From Synergistaceae bacterium UBA6101 (GTDB lineage Bacteria; Synergistota; Synergistia; Synergistales; Synergistaceae), in assembly GCA_002428495.1 (NCBI GenBank), contig DIWR01000021.1:1125-24141 (forward strand): a stretch of DNA of 23,017 nt, read 5' to 3'. The notes beneath the pieces were generated by a model that was not told the origin of the DNA, did not search any database, and worked only from the letters and a program-made list of their open reading frames with translations. The position numbers were made by a program, and so were the translations under genes. Of this stretch, positions 13,080 through 21,782 are shown one piece after another. How positions within the stretch are numbered: position 1 is the stretch's first letter; every line of letters starts with the position of its first letter.

Positions 13080-14246
13080 ATGTTTAAAGCCAATGTTGGT
13101 TCAAGTATTGCACCAGAGGCAAAGAAGGCTGGGATCGAAGCCGGGCTAACTGCGAAAAACGGCCTTGACGCCGTAAAAATGGCATTTGTCTACGGAAGCT
13201 GTGAATATGATGTTGACCAGATGATAGCCGGTGTGAAAGAGTCAATACCGGGGGTTCCGCTGATTGGCAATACGTCGTTTACCGGGATCATTACCCCGGA
13301 AGGATTCGTGGGCTCTGATGGCGGATTTGTCGGTGTGATGGCATTTTCGGATGAAAATATGAAGGTAGGCATCGCTGCCTCTGAACGTGGTAAAAACCCA
13401 ACAGAAACAGGCAAAGCCGTTGCGCTTGAAGCAATGAAAAAGGCGGGAAAAGACACGGCGCCAGCGTTTTTTTATATGGCGGCCTCTCCTGCGGAAGAAG
13501 AATTCTACCTCAAGGGGATCAGCTCAGTGATCGGCAGGGTCCCGTTTTTCGGCGGAAGCGCGGCAGATAATACCATCGGTGGTGAATGGAAACTTTACAC
13601 GTCCGGCACGAGTTTTGCTGACGGTCTTGCTGTAGCGTTTTTTTATACGGAAGTAAAAATGACGAACCTGTTTACGGGAGCGTATCGCGAGACGGATGAT
13701 TTCGGAGTAATAACAAAAATTGATGGGAACCGTACCCTTGTTGAGATAGACGGTGTCCCGGCCGTAGAGAAATATAAAGAATGGACAGGCTGCAGCAAAG
13801 AAGCGGTCACAGGCAGAAACCTGCTCGTTACATGCATCAATTCTCCGCTCGGAGTCAAAGACCGCCTTGGTGATCTTATAGCGATCCGTCATCCGATGAA
13901 CGGCAACGATGACGGTTCAATGGCGATTGGAAGCAACCTTGCCGAAAAAACATGCATTATACGAATGGAAGCGACTCAGGACGAGCTGATCGATTCAACG
14001 GGAAAGACACTCAAAGAACTCATAGCAAAGATGGAGACAAAGCCTGCCGCGTTTCACCTGGTGCATTGCGGCGGACGCAGGGCGGGCATAGGTGACCGTA
14101 TAGGCGAAGTTGCGAAGCAGATAAAGGAAGCAGCCGGAGATGTTCCGTTCATCGTTGAATTCACGTTCGGTGAATACGGGTTTGAAAGCGATAATAATAA
14201 CACCTGTGGTGGGTTGATGCTTTCATTTACCGGGTTTTCAAAGTAA
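13080..14246 (+). CDS. FIST-domain signal-transduction protein
   Basis: Protein of 388 aa with the two halves of the FIST architecture. The N half (about 25-185) has FVYGSCEYDVDQMIAGV, then GNTSFTGIITPEGF and FFGGSAADNTIGG. The C half (about 200-385) has ITKIDGNRTLVEIDGVPAVEKYKEW and ends FTFGEYGFESDNNNTCGGLML. FIST domains are proposed to sense small molecules, perhaps amino acids, and the family is poorly studied. Here it stands alone without a kinase or cyclase domain, so it may act as an enzyme-like or ligand-binding partner of the next gene. ATG 13080 is chosen because GGGAGGT lies 6 bases upstream; ATG 13065 overlaps that site. The aldehyde dehydrogenase follows after 35 bp. Confidence 0.88.
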   Translation: MFKANVGSSIAPEAKKAGIEAGLTAKNGLDAVKMAFVYGSCEYDVDQMIAGVKESIPGVPLIGNTSFTGIITPEGFVGSDGGFVGVMAFSDENMKVGIAASERGKNPTETGKAVALEAMKKAGKDTAPAFFYMAASPAEEEFYLKGISSVIGRVPFFGGSAADNTIGGEWKLYTSGTSFADGLAVAFFYTEVKMTNLFTGAYRETDDFGVITKIDGNRTLVEIDGVPAVEKYKEWTGCSKEAVTGRNLLVTCINSPLGVKDRLGDLIAIRHPMNGNDDGSMAIGSNLAEKTCIIRMEATQDELIDSTGKTLKELIAKMETKPAAFHLVHCGGRRAGIGDRIGEVAKQIKEAAGDVPFIVEFTFGEYGFESDNNNTCGGLMLSFTGFSK

Positions 14247-14281
14247 TTGCCGGCAAACAATTATTGGGGAGGAATACAGCT

Positions 14282-15718
14282 ATGAAAATGATGATCAACG
14301 GGAAAGCGGCAGACGCTTCCGACAAAAAAGTACTCGAAGTAATCAACCCGGCAACCGGTGAACTTATCGACACTGTCCCGGCGGCTTCGGCGAAGGATGT
14401 GGAAGATGCCGTAGCATACGCAAAAGCGGCGCAAAAGATATGGGCCAAGGTACCTGTCTATCGGAAAGCTGAAATAATGATGGATTTTTTAGCGCTGGTA
14501 GAGAAGAACAAGGAAGACCTCGCACAGACACTTTCGGCAGAAACGGGCAAGCCGATATCAGAGGCGAGAGGGGAAATCGGTAATATTCCCATAGCATTCA
14601 AGGCATTTTCGGAGAAAGCGAAACACCTCTATGGCGAAGTCGTTCCGTCAGGACTTGAAGCCGGTCAGGATAAAAATATTCTCTTTACGCAGAGAGAGCC
14701 TATTGGTGTTGTGGCATGTATAATACCATTCAATTTCCCTTGTGATCTCTTTGACCAGAAGGTCGCTCCGGCGCTTCTTGCGGGAAACGCGGCTATAGTT
14801 AAGCCGTCAACGGACAATCCTCTTACTCTCTGCAAACTGACGGAGATGTTGGTCAAAGCCGGTGTAACTGACGGCGCTATCCAGATAATCACCGGGCGCG
14901 GCTCAGTCGTGGGAAATATGCTGTGTTCGAATCCGGATGTGCATCTTATTACCCTTACCGGTTCAACGGAGGTAGGCATTGAAACGGCTATAACGGCTGC
15001 AGGAAACCTTTGCCATGCGGCTCTTGAACTTGGCGGAAACGATGCTTTCATCGTCCTCGAAGATGCGGACGTAGATCTTGCGACGGATGAACTCATCTGG
15101 GGCCGCATGTATAACACCGGTCAGGTCTGCTGTGCGTCGAAGCGGTTCCTTATACACAGGAGCCGAGTCGGAGAATTTGTCGAGAAGTCCGTTAAGAAAA
15201 TACAGGCGATCAAGCGCGGCATGCCGTCAGACGAAAACACGAGGCTGGGATGTCTCATCAGTGAAAAGGCCGCTGTTGAAGTTGAAGCACAGGTAAACCT
15301 GACCGTTGAGCAGGGCGGGAAAATAATCCTCGGCGGCAAGAGAAGCGGCGCTTTCTATGATCCAACTGTAATTGTTGATGTCCCGAAAACTGCCGATGTT
15401 GCAAAAGACATGGAGATATTTGGTCCCGTTGTTCCGATCGTGGTTTTTGACACGGTTGATGAGGCTATTGCTATCGCAAACGCGTCAAAGTTTGGGCTTT
15501 GCGGCTGCGTATTTTCAAAAGATATGAAGGAAGCCTTCTATGTCGCCAATGAACTTGAATGCGGCGGAGCAGTGATAAACGGTGCGAGTTTTTTCCGCAG
15601 CTTTGAAATGCCGTTTGGAGGATACAAATTCTCGGGAATAGGCACAGAAGGAGTGTTATCAACTTTCAACGAAATGACACGCACGAAATCTGTCGTGCTG
15701 AAGAATATACTGAAATAG
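14282..15718 (+). CDS. NAD(P)-dependent aldehyde dehydrogenase (succinate-semialdehyde dehydrogenase-like)
   Basis: Oxidises an aldehyde to the acid with NAD(P). Protein of 478 aa, the normal length. The oxyanion Asn151 lies in PFNFP, the cofactor Lys174 in VKPS, the general base Glu249 in LELGG, and the catalytic Cys283 in NTGQVCCASKRF, so the enzyme should be active. The nearest general type is succinate-semialdehyde dehydrogenase (GabD/Sad-like), but substrate cannot be fixed from sequence. GGGGAGG lies 9 bases before ATG 14282. It is cotranscribed with the FIST gene, and an IclR-family regulator converges on it, a setting typical of a small catabolic module. A short terminator overlaps its stop. 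Confidence 0.9.
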   Translation: MKMMINGKAADASDKKVLEVINPATGELIDTVPAASAKDVEDAVAYAKAAQKIWAKVPVYRKAEIMMDFLALVEKNKEDLAQTLSAETGKPISEARGEIGNIPIAFKAFSEKAKHLYGEVVPSGLEAGQDKNILFTQREPIGVVACIIPFNFPCDLFDQKVAPALLAGNAAIVKPSTDNPLTLCKLTEMLVKAGVTDGAIQIITGRGSVVGNMLCSNPDVHLITLTGSTEVGIETAITAAGNLCHAALELGGNDAFIVLEDADVDLATDELIWGRMYNTGQVCCASKRFLIHRSRVGEFVEKSVKKIQAIKRGMPSDENTRLGCLISEKAAVEVEAQVNLTVEQGGKIILGGKRSGAFYDPTVIVDVPKTADVAKDMEIFGPVVPIVVFDTVDEAIAIANASKFGLCGCVFSKDMKEAFYVANELECGGAVINGASFFRSFEMPFGGYKFSGIGTEGVLSTFNEMTRTKSVVLKNILK

Positions 15719-15737
15719 CGCATCATATGCGTTTTTT
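15717..15737 (+). terminator. Terminator of the aldehyde dehydrogenase gene
   Basis: CGCAT (15719-15723) / ATGCG (15727-15731), extended by A-T and G-T pairs, loop CAT, then six T (15732-15737). It begins at the stop codon. Confidence 0.7.
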
Positions 15738-15760
15738 CAACCCGACAATACGCTTGCGGC

Positions 15761-15789
15761 TGGCTGGGGATGATCGTTATCTCCAGCCA
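15761..15789 (-). terminator. Hairpin between convergent genes, probable 3' end of the IclR transcript
   Basis: TGGCTGGGGAT (15761-15771) pairs with ATCTCCAGCCA (15779-15789), 11 bp with one G-T pair, loop GATCGTT. There is no U-run on either side, so its role as a terminator is inferred from position. Confidence 0.45.
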
Positions 15790-15800
15790 CGGGTGTAAGT

Positions 15801-16583
15801 TTATCCTTCCGTATATGCCATCTTGCGCGAAAGCCGGAGAGCAGAGGATCTGACCTCATCTATGATCTGTGGGATCTTTTCATCTGTGATTTCAGCTGTG
15901 GTCCCGCTTGCGCTTATTGATGCTATAGCATCGCCGCGATAGTCAAATACGGGTGCTCCGATACATCTGTGTCCGATCATATATTCCTGATCATCCATCG
16001 CATAGCCCTGCTCGCGTACTTGTTTAAGACATTTTTTGAAATCGGTGAAATTTGTGATCGTGTTTTTTGTGAAACGTTCGAATTTGCATGCGTACATAGC
16101 CTTCTCAAGTTCACTGCCCGAAAGGCAGGCCAGCAGACATTTGCCCATTGACGAGCAGTAGGCAGGCGAACGGTAGCCTACCTGAGTGTAAAGACGTGTC
16201 ATAGGGTAGATGTCGATTTTTTCGATATAAATGACTTCGTGTGAGTCCAGAACTCCGAGGTGTGCTGTGAGATTCAGCTTTCTCCTGAGTTCGGCAAGGA
16301 TCGGCTTTGATTCTGTCTGTAGTTCGAGCCCGTTAATGTGATAGCTGACAGATTCTATGAGCTTGAGCCCTATTGAATAGCAGTTGTCTTTGTCTTTTTC
16401 AACATAATGCCTGTTGTTCATGCTTTGTAAAAGGCGGAACGCGGTTGTTTTGCTTATCCCGCTCGCGGACACGATCCGAGTCAGACTCATTGGCGTCTGA
16501 GCCTGTGAAAGCAGTTCTATGATGTCAAAAACACGGTCGATCACACGTACGTTACCCTGCATCAATTTTTGACCACTGCCCAT
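15801..16583 (-). CDS. IclR-family transcriptional regulator
   Basis: Protein of 260 aa. The N-terminal winged helix-turn-helix (about 12-70) shows VIDRVFDIIELL and then SGISKTTAFRLLQSM. The C-terminal effector domain (about 80-255) includes HLGVLDSHEVIYIEKID, AYCSSMGKCLLACLSGSEL and GYAMDDQEYMIGHRCIGAPVFDYRG, the classic IclR segments. Such proteins sense small organic acids or aromatics and control nearby catabolic genes. It converges on the FIST-aldehyde dehydrogenase operon, and palindromes with TGGAA/TTCCA half sites lie in front of both its own start and that operon, so it probably controls both. The ATG at 16583 lacks a clear ribosome-binding site; the next Met (residue 8) is no better, so the start is the least certain part. 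Confidence 0.92.
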   Translation of the reverse strand: MGSGQKLMQGNVRVIDRVFDIIELLSQAQTPMSLTRIVSASGISKTTAFRLLQSMNNRHYVEKDKDNCYSIGLKLIESVSYHINGLELQTESKPILAELRRKLNLTAHLGVLDSHEVIYIEKIDIYPMTRLYTQVGYRSPAYCSSMGKCLLACLSGSELEKAMYACKFERFTKNTITNFTDFKKCLKQVREQGYAMDDQEYMIGHRCIGAPVFDYRGDAIASISASGTTAEITDEKIPQIIDEVRSSALRLSRKMAYTEG

Positions 16584-16585
16584 AA

Positions 16586-16600
16586 ATGGATATGTTCCAT
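16586..16600 (-). promoter_or_regulatory. Candidate IclR autoregulatory operator
   Basis: ATGGATATGTTCCAT is a palindrome with ATGGA and TCCAT ends, two bases upstream of the IclR start codon on the minus strand. A -10-like TATAAT on the minus strand (16640-16645) lies upstream without a good -35. Confidence 0.5.
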
Positions 16601-16795
16601 TCTGTATTGTAAGGTCCTGTTTATGTATATCATGTATTTATTATAACCAGATCGGTCAATTTTATATATCGCTTTTTTGATTTTTTATTTGCCTGTTTTA
16701 TGACGAAACAATGGCCTGACCTTAGCCTCTCCACTTTCATGGTAAAGACGGATGACGCATTCCCCAAAAAGCTATATATTAATAAAGTTGTATTT

Positions 16796-16953
16796 ACTCA
16801 ACTTTCCCACCTCTTGCTACTAGTGGATTCAAAACCTCTGTTTTTCGTCTTCTCTGTATGTTATTCAGCGGAGAACCAGTGGTTCTAAAATATTGAAGTC
16901 GTATCTGGATTCCCGCTTAAAAGCATGCGGGAAAGACGGCGGGAAAGTTGAGT
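16796..16953 (+). promoter_or_regulatory. Structured leader before uvrB (inverted repeats, D arm)
   Basis: A perfect 13-bp inverted repeat, ACTCAACTTTCCC (16796-16808) and GGGAAAGTTGAGT (16941-16953), encloses a palindrome AGAACCAGTGGTTCT (16872-16886) and a D-type arm, TTCCCGC (16910-16916) / GCGGGAA (16927-16933), followed by CCAG on the opposite strand. GTTGTATTTA also occurs next to each arm as a direct repeat. Nothing coding is supported from 16584 to 16978, and no convincing -35/-10 pair for uvrB was found. Confidence 0.5.
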
Positions 16954-16978
16954 TGTATTTATATAAAGGAGAGAATTT

Positions 16979-19021
16979 ATGTCTGACGAATTTAAGCTCT
17001 TTTCGCCATGGCCCATGTCCGGGGATCAGCCTGAGGCAGTGGAGAAGCTGGTACGGGGATTTGAAAAGCCCGGGGCTGTGCAGACGCTGCTTGGAGTGAC
17101 GGGCAGCGGTAAGACCTACACGATGGCCAATGTGATCCAGCGGCTGCAGAGGCCTACTCTTGTAATGGCGCATAACAAGACCTTGGCTGCGCAGCTCTAC
17201 AGCGAGTTCAAGGAATTTTTTCCCGGGAACTCGGTCAATTATTTTGTCAGCTATTATGACTACTACCAGCCTGAGGCCTACATGCCGGCTCAGGATATTT
17301 ATATAGAAAAGGACGCCTCGATCAACGAGAGGATAGAGAAGCTGCGGCTTGCGACGACCAAGGCCCTGCTGGAGCGGCGCGATGTAATTGTTGTTGCAAG
17401 CGTCTCCTGCATATACGGTCTGGGCAAACGTAAAAACTATGAGGATGCGATCTTCCGTTTCGCCGTGGGTGAGCAATGGGATCGGAGGGCATTCATGACG
17501 AGGCTTCTGGATAATTATTATCAGCGCAACGATCTCGTGCTCCAGCCCGGAAACTTCCGGAGCAGGGGAGAGTCCATGGAGATATACCCCGCATACAGCG
17601 ATACGGCAGTGAGGGTCATATTTTTTGATGATGAGATAGAGCGTATAGAGGAGATAGACCCTGTGAGCGGAAGGGCGATCCTTACCAAGGACCACACGGG
17701 GATATTCCCAGCCCAGCATTATGTTACCTCTTCAGATGCAATAAACAATGCGGCAGAGCTGATAGAGAAGGAACTTGCGGACAGAGTCACGGAACTTGAG
17801 TCGGCAGGGAAGATCGTTGAGGCCCAAAGGCTCAAGATGAGGACCAAGTATGATCTTGAAATGCTTCTTGAGGTCGGCTACTGTTCAGGGATAGAAAATT
17901 ATTCGCGTTTCCTTGACGGACGTGAGCCCGGAGACGCGCCGGGAACTCTCATGGACTTTTTCCCGGATGATTCACTGATCTTCATCGACGAATCCCACAT
18001 GACGCTCCCTCAAGTGCGTGGGATGTACAACGGAGACAGGGCAAGGAAAGAAGTCCTTGTCGAGCATGGCTTCAGGCTTCCGTCATGTCTCGACAACAGG
18101 CCGCTCAAGTGGGCAGAGTATGAGCCGCTTCTAAAAAACGCGCTCTTTATCTCAGCTACGCCGGGGGATTATGAGTTTGCCAATTCAGAGAATGTTGTGG
18201 AGCAGCTCATACGCCCGACGGGAGTTACAGACCCGATAGTGGAGGTCCACCCCGCAACGGGACAGGTGGATGACATTCTTGGCGAGGTCAGGCCGATCAT
18301 TGAAGCAGGGGAGCGAGTCCTCATATCAACGCTGACGAAACGCTCGGCGGAGGACCTTGCTGAGTATATGGCAGAGCTGGGGATAAAGGTACGATATATC
18401 CATTCTGAGCTTGACACATTTGAACGGGCAGAACTGCTTCGCGACCTCCGGCTTGGGGTTTTTGCCGTTCTTGTGGGAGTCAACCTCCTCAGGGAAGGAA
18501 TCGACCTGCCGGAAGTCTCCCTTGTGGCGATCCTTGATGCGGACCGCGAGGGGTTTATGAGGTCACAGCGGTCGCTGATACAGATGATAGGAAGGGCTGC
18601 AAGGAACCAGGCCGGGAAGGTAATACTCTACGCGGACAGGATAACGGACAGTATTGATGCCGCGATGAAGGAGACGGAAAGAAGAAGAAACCGTCAGATA
18701 TCATATAATGAAGAACACGGTATAATACCTCAGACAATATCGAAGGCTGTAAAGGACCTTCTGCCCGCGGAGCTTCTCGAAGACGGAGGATATGCAGGCA
18801 GGAGGGCGGCTTCACCGCTTAAGGACGCGGAGAATGCGCCTGATATACATGAGCTTGAAAGAAGGATGTGGGCCGCGGTAGAAAAGCTAGATTTCGAGAC
18901 TGCCGCGGAGATAAGGGACGATATACAGAGACTGAAAGGCGATGCGAAAATTGGAACAGAGCATAAAAATTACAGGGGCAAGACAGCACAATTTAAAAAA
19001 CATAAACGCAGAAATTCCTAA
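16979..19021 (+). CDS. uvrB: Excinuclease ABC subunit B
   Basis: Damage-verifying helicase-like subunit of nucleotide excision repair; receives DNA from UvrA and recruits UvrC. Walker A is GVTGSGKT (39-46), the beta-hairpin that clamps DNA starts at YYDYYQPEAY (92-101), the DEAD-type box is DESH (337-340), helicase motif VI is QMIGRAARN (535-543), and the C-terminal UVR motif that binds UvrC lies at about 622-655. The length, 680 aa, is normal. ATG 16979 follows AAAGGAGAG at a 5-base spacing. The last 26 residues (655-680), a basic tail beyond the UVR motif, are encoded by DNA that also encodes the start of UvrA. First gene of a uvrB-uvrA-rlmB operon. Confidence 0.97.
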   Translation: MSDEFKLFSPWPMSGDQPEAVEKLVRGFEKPGAVQTLLGVTGSGKTYTMANVIQRLQRPTLVMAHNKTLAAQLYSEFKEFFPGNSVNYFVSYYDYYQPEAYMPAQDIYIEKDASINERIEKLRLATTKALLERRDVIVVASVSCIYGLGKRKNYEDAIFRFAVGEQWDRRAFMTRLLDNYYQRNDLVLQPGNFRSRGESMEIYPAYSDTAVRVIFFDDEIERIEEIDPVSGRAILTKDHTGIFPAQHYVTSSDAINNAAELIEKELADRVTELESAGKIVEAQRLKMRTKYDLEMLLEVGYCSGIENYSRFLDGREPGDAPGTLMDFFPDDSLIFIDESHMTLPQVRGMYNGDRARKEVLVEHGFRLPSCLDNRPLKWAEYEPLLKNALFISATPGDYEFANSENVVEQLIRPTGVTDPIVEVHPATGQVDDILGEVRPIIEAGERVLISTLTKRSAEDLAEYMAELGIKVRYIHSELDTFERAELLRDLRLGVFAVLVGVNLLREGIDLPEVSLVAILDADREGFMRSQRSLIQMIGRAARNQAGKVILYADRITDSIDAAMKETERRRNRQISYNEEHGIIPQTISKAVKDLLPAELLEDGGYAGRRAASPLKDAENAPDIHELERRMWAAVEKLDFETAAEIRDDIQRLKGDAKIGTEHKNYRGKTAQFKKHKRRNS

Positions 19022-21782
19022 AAACCAGCTCGTAGTGGTGACGGGCCCATCGGGTTCAGGCAAGTCCTCACTTGCCTTTGACACTATTTATGCCGAGGGG
19101 CAGAGACGATATGTTGAATCCCTCTCGTCTTATGCCAGGCAGTTTTTGGGAATGGCTGACAAACCTGACGTGGACGACATTAGCGGGCTGTCTCCGGCCA
19201 TATCTATAGAACAGAAAGGCGCCGGACACAATCCGCGCTCGACTGTCGGAACTGTTACAGAAATTTATGACTATCTGAGGCTTCTTTTTGGCAGAGCCGG
19301 TACTCCACACTGCCCAAGCTGCGGCAAAGAAGTGCGCCGTTACAGCGTTGACGAGATAGTGGACAAGATATACAGGGACTATGACGGCAAACCGATAGAG
19401 ATACTCTCCCCGCTTATAAAAGGCAAAAAGGGAGAGTATAAGAACCTCCTGCTCAAGCTCCATCAGCAGGGCTACCTCAAGGCCAGGGTGGACGGGACTG
19501 TCCTCTGGCTTGAGGAGGAGATAGAACTCGACAAGAAGAAAAAGCACACTATCGAATGCGTCATCGACAGGCTGAGGGTGAAGGAAGAGAACCGCCAGCG
19601 GCTTTCGGAAGCTGTCGAAATGGCAATGAAACTCTCTGAGGGATTTGTTCTTCTGGTCTCCGTGGGCATGGATGACCTTGAACTCACGGAAAAGTACATC
19701 TGCCCGGACTGCGAAATAAGTCTGCCGGAAATCGAGCCGAGACTTTTTTCCTTCAATAACCCGTACGGGGCATGTCCCGACTGTTCAGGCCTTGGGGTGC
19801 ACCTCCATTTTTCCGAGGAACTTGCTGTCAATCCTGAATATCCTATCGGAGACGGCGGTTTTATCCCGTGGAAGAGCATGAAGTATATGATACAGAAGGC
19901 GGAACTCATGGCCGCCCGTCACAAAGGCTGGGACCTCTCCAAACCATTTAAGGACCTTCCCGAAGATGCGAAAAAGGCCCTCCTGTATGGAACTGATGAA
20001 GTGATCCCGATGATATTCAGCGACAGGAACGGAGACTGGGAATACAACGGTCATTATCCCGGACTGCTCCCCTGGCTTGAGAAACGCCTTGGCGAGACTG
20101 AGTCTGATAACTACCGTGAAGAACTCCTGCGCTACCGTACAGAAGACATCTGCCAGACCTGCAGCGGCGCAAGGCTCAAACCGGAAGTGCTTGCTGTCAC
20201 CCTTGGAGGTTACAACATAGCTCAGCTTACAGAGATGCCTATTGAGGACCTTATCAAGGTCCTTGACACTATGCAGCTGGGCGCAAGAGAGCAAAAGATA
20301 GTCGGGCAGGCTTTGACGGAAGTCCGCAAAAGACTTGCCTTCCTCAACAACGTAGGCGCGGGATATCTCAGCCTTTCAAGGCGTGCTGACACTCTGAGCG
20401 GCGGGGAGAGCCAGAGGATAAGGCTTGCCACCCAGATCGGATCCCAGCTTACAGGAGTCCTGTATGTACTGGATGAACCGACGATAGGGCTTCATCCCAG
20501 GGACACGAACAGGCTGCTGGATACGCTAAAGGATATCAGGGATATAGGCAATACTGTCATAGTGGTCGAACATGACAGGGAAACGATGATGGCAGCTGAT
20601 CACATCCTGGAGCTTGGTCCCGGGGCGGGCGAAAACGGCGGGAACCTTATCGCGTGCGGAAGCGCAGCCGACATCATCAGCGGAGACACCCCGACAGCCC
20701 TCTACCTCAGGGGCGAGGCGGACGGGACATACAGGCCCAAACCTAAGAGACGGAAGGCGAAGGGAAATATAAAGGTAACGGGGTGCCGTGAGAACAACCT
20801 TAAAAATATTGACATTGATGTCCCGCTTGGTGTCCTTGCTTCACTGAGCGGCGTCTCAGGCTCCGGAAAGAGCACATTCCTGTACGAGATACTCTATAAG
20901 GGTCTCAAGGGAAAGTTCGACAGGGAATACCGGGACCGCGCAGGAAAGTTTGACAGCATTTCGGGTTACGAATCACTGAGGAACGTGGTCCTGGTCGATC
21001 AGAGCCCTATAGGAAGAACACCGCGCTCGAACCCCGCAACTTATACGGGCGTTTTTACCCCAATAAGGGAGTTCTTCGCGCAGCTTCCCGAATCAAAGCT
21101 CAGGGGATACCAGCCGGGCCGTTTCAGCTTTAACGTAAAGGGCGGGCGCTGCGAGTCGTGCAAAGGCGACGGAGAACTCAAGGTCTCTATGCTCTTTTTG
21201 CAGGATGTCTATGTCAAATGCGATGTCTGCAAAGGAACGAGATACAACAGGGAGACCCTGGAGGTAAAGCATAAAGGGCTTTCGATCGCGGATGTGCTTG
21301 AACTGACGGTAGACGAGGCCGTGGAGCATTTCAGGGATATTCCAAGGATAGTGAACAAACTTAAAGTGATCCAGGAGGCGGGGCTGGGGTACATAAAACT
21401 TGGACAGCCTGCGCCTACTCTCAGCGGGGGAGAGGCTCAAAGGGTCAAGCTCGCGACTGAACTGAGCAAGAAGTTCAGAGGCAGCACCCTCTATCTCCTT
21501 GACGAACCGACGACGGGGCTGCACTACAACGATGTCAAGAAGCTGCTCAAGCTGCTGCACAAGCTGGTCGATCACGGAAGCTCAGTGCTCGTCATAGAGC
21601 ACAACCTTGACGTCCTTGCCTCGGCTGATTACATAATGGACCTTGGTCCGGAAGGCGGGCGCAGAGGCGGAGACCTTATCGCGCATGGAACACCTGAAGA
21701 GATCGCCGCCTCGGACGGACCGACAGGGACGTACCTTGCGGCATTTTTCAACGACACTAAGGAAGGCAGGAAAGCCGGATGA
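18942..21782 (+). CDS. uvrA: Excinuclease ABC subunit A
   Basis: ABC-type ATPase that finds DNA lesions and loads UvrB. Protein of 946 aa, the usual length. First half: Walker A GPSGSGKS (35-42), zinc module Cys254-x2-Cys257-x20-Cys278-x2-Cys281, signature LSGGE (485-489). Second half: Walker A GVSGSGKS (637-644), zinc module Cys737-x2-Cys740-x19-Cys760-x2-Cys763, signature LSGGE (827-831). The ATG at 18942 lies 80 bases inside uvrB; AAGG is just upstream. An in-frame TTG at 18951 is possible, but the conserved ITGARQHNLKNI begins so soon after that any start must lie within uvrB. It overlaps rlmB by ATGA. Confidence 0.97.
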   Translation: MRKLEQSIKITGARQHNLKNINAEIPKNQLVVVTGPSGSGKSSLAFDTIYAEGQRRYVESLSSYARQFLGMADKPDVDDISGLSPAISIEQKGAGHNPRSTVGTVTEIYDYLRLLFGRAGTPHCPSCGKEVRRYSVDEIVDKIYRDYDGKPIEILSPLIKGKKGEYKNLLLKLHQQGYLKARVDGTVLWLEEEIELDKKKKHTIECVIDRLRVKEENRQRLSEAVEMAMKLSEGFVLLVSVGMDDLELTEKYICPDCEISLPEIEPRLFSFNNPYGACPDCSGLGVHLHFSEELAVNPEYPIGDGGFIPWKSMKYMIQKAELMAARHKGWDLSKPFKDLPEDAKKALLYGTDEVIPMIFSDRNGDWEYNGHYPGLLPWLEKRLGETESDNYREELLRYRTEDICQTCSGARLKPEVLAVTLGGYNIAQLTEMPIEDLIKVLDTMQLGAREQKIVGQALTEVRKRLAFLNNVGAGYLSLSRRADTLSGGESQRIRLATQIGSQLTGVLYVLDEPTIGLHPRDTNRLLDTLKDIRDIGNTVIVVEHDRETMMAADHILELGPGAGENGGNLIACGSAADIISGDTPTALYLRGEADGTYRPKPKRRKAKGNIKVTGCRENNLKNIDIDVPLGVLASLSGVSGSGKSTFLYEILYKGLKGKFDREYRDRAGKFDSISGYESLRNVVLVDQSPIGRTPRSNPATYTGVFTPIREFFAQLPESKLRGYQPGRFSFNVKGGRCESCKGDGELKVSMLFLQDVYVKCDVCKGTRYNRETLEVKHKGLSIADVLELTVDEAVEHFRDIPRIVNKLKVIQEAGLGYIKLGQPAPTLSGGEAQRVKLATELSKKFRGSTLYLLDEPTTGLHYNDVKKLLKLLHKLVDHGSSVLVIEHNLDVLASADYIMDLGPEGGRRGGDLIAHGTPEEIAASDGPTGTYLAAFFNDTKEGRKAG

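Noticed and set aside
16640..16659. TTGACC and TATAAT as a promoter for the IclR gene
   Set aside because: Both hexamers occur on the minus strand but only 8 bp apart, so they cannot work together.
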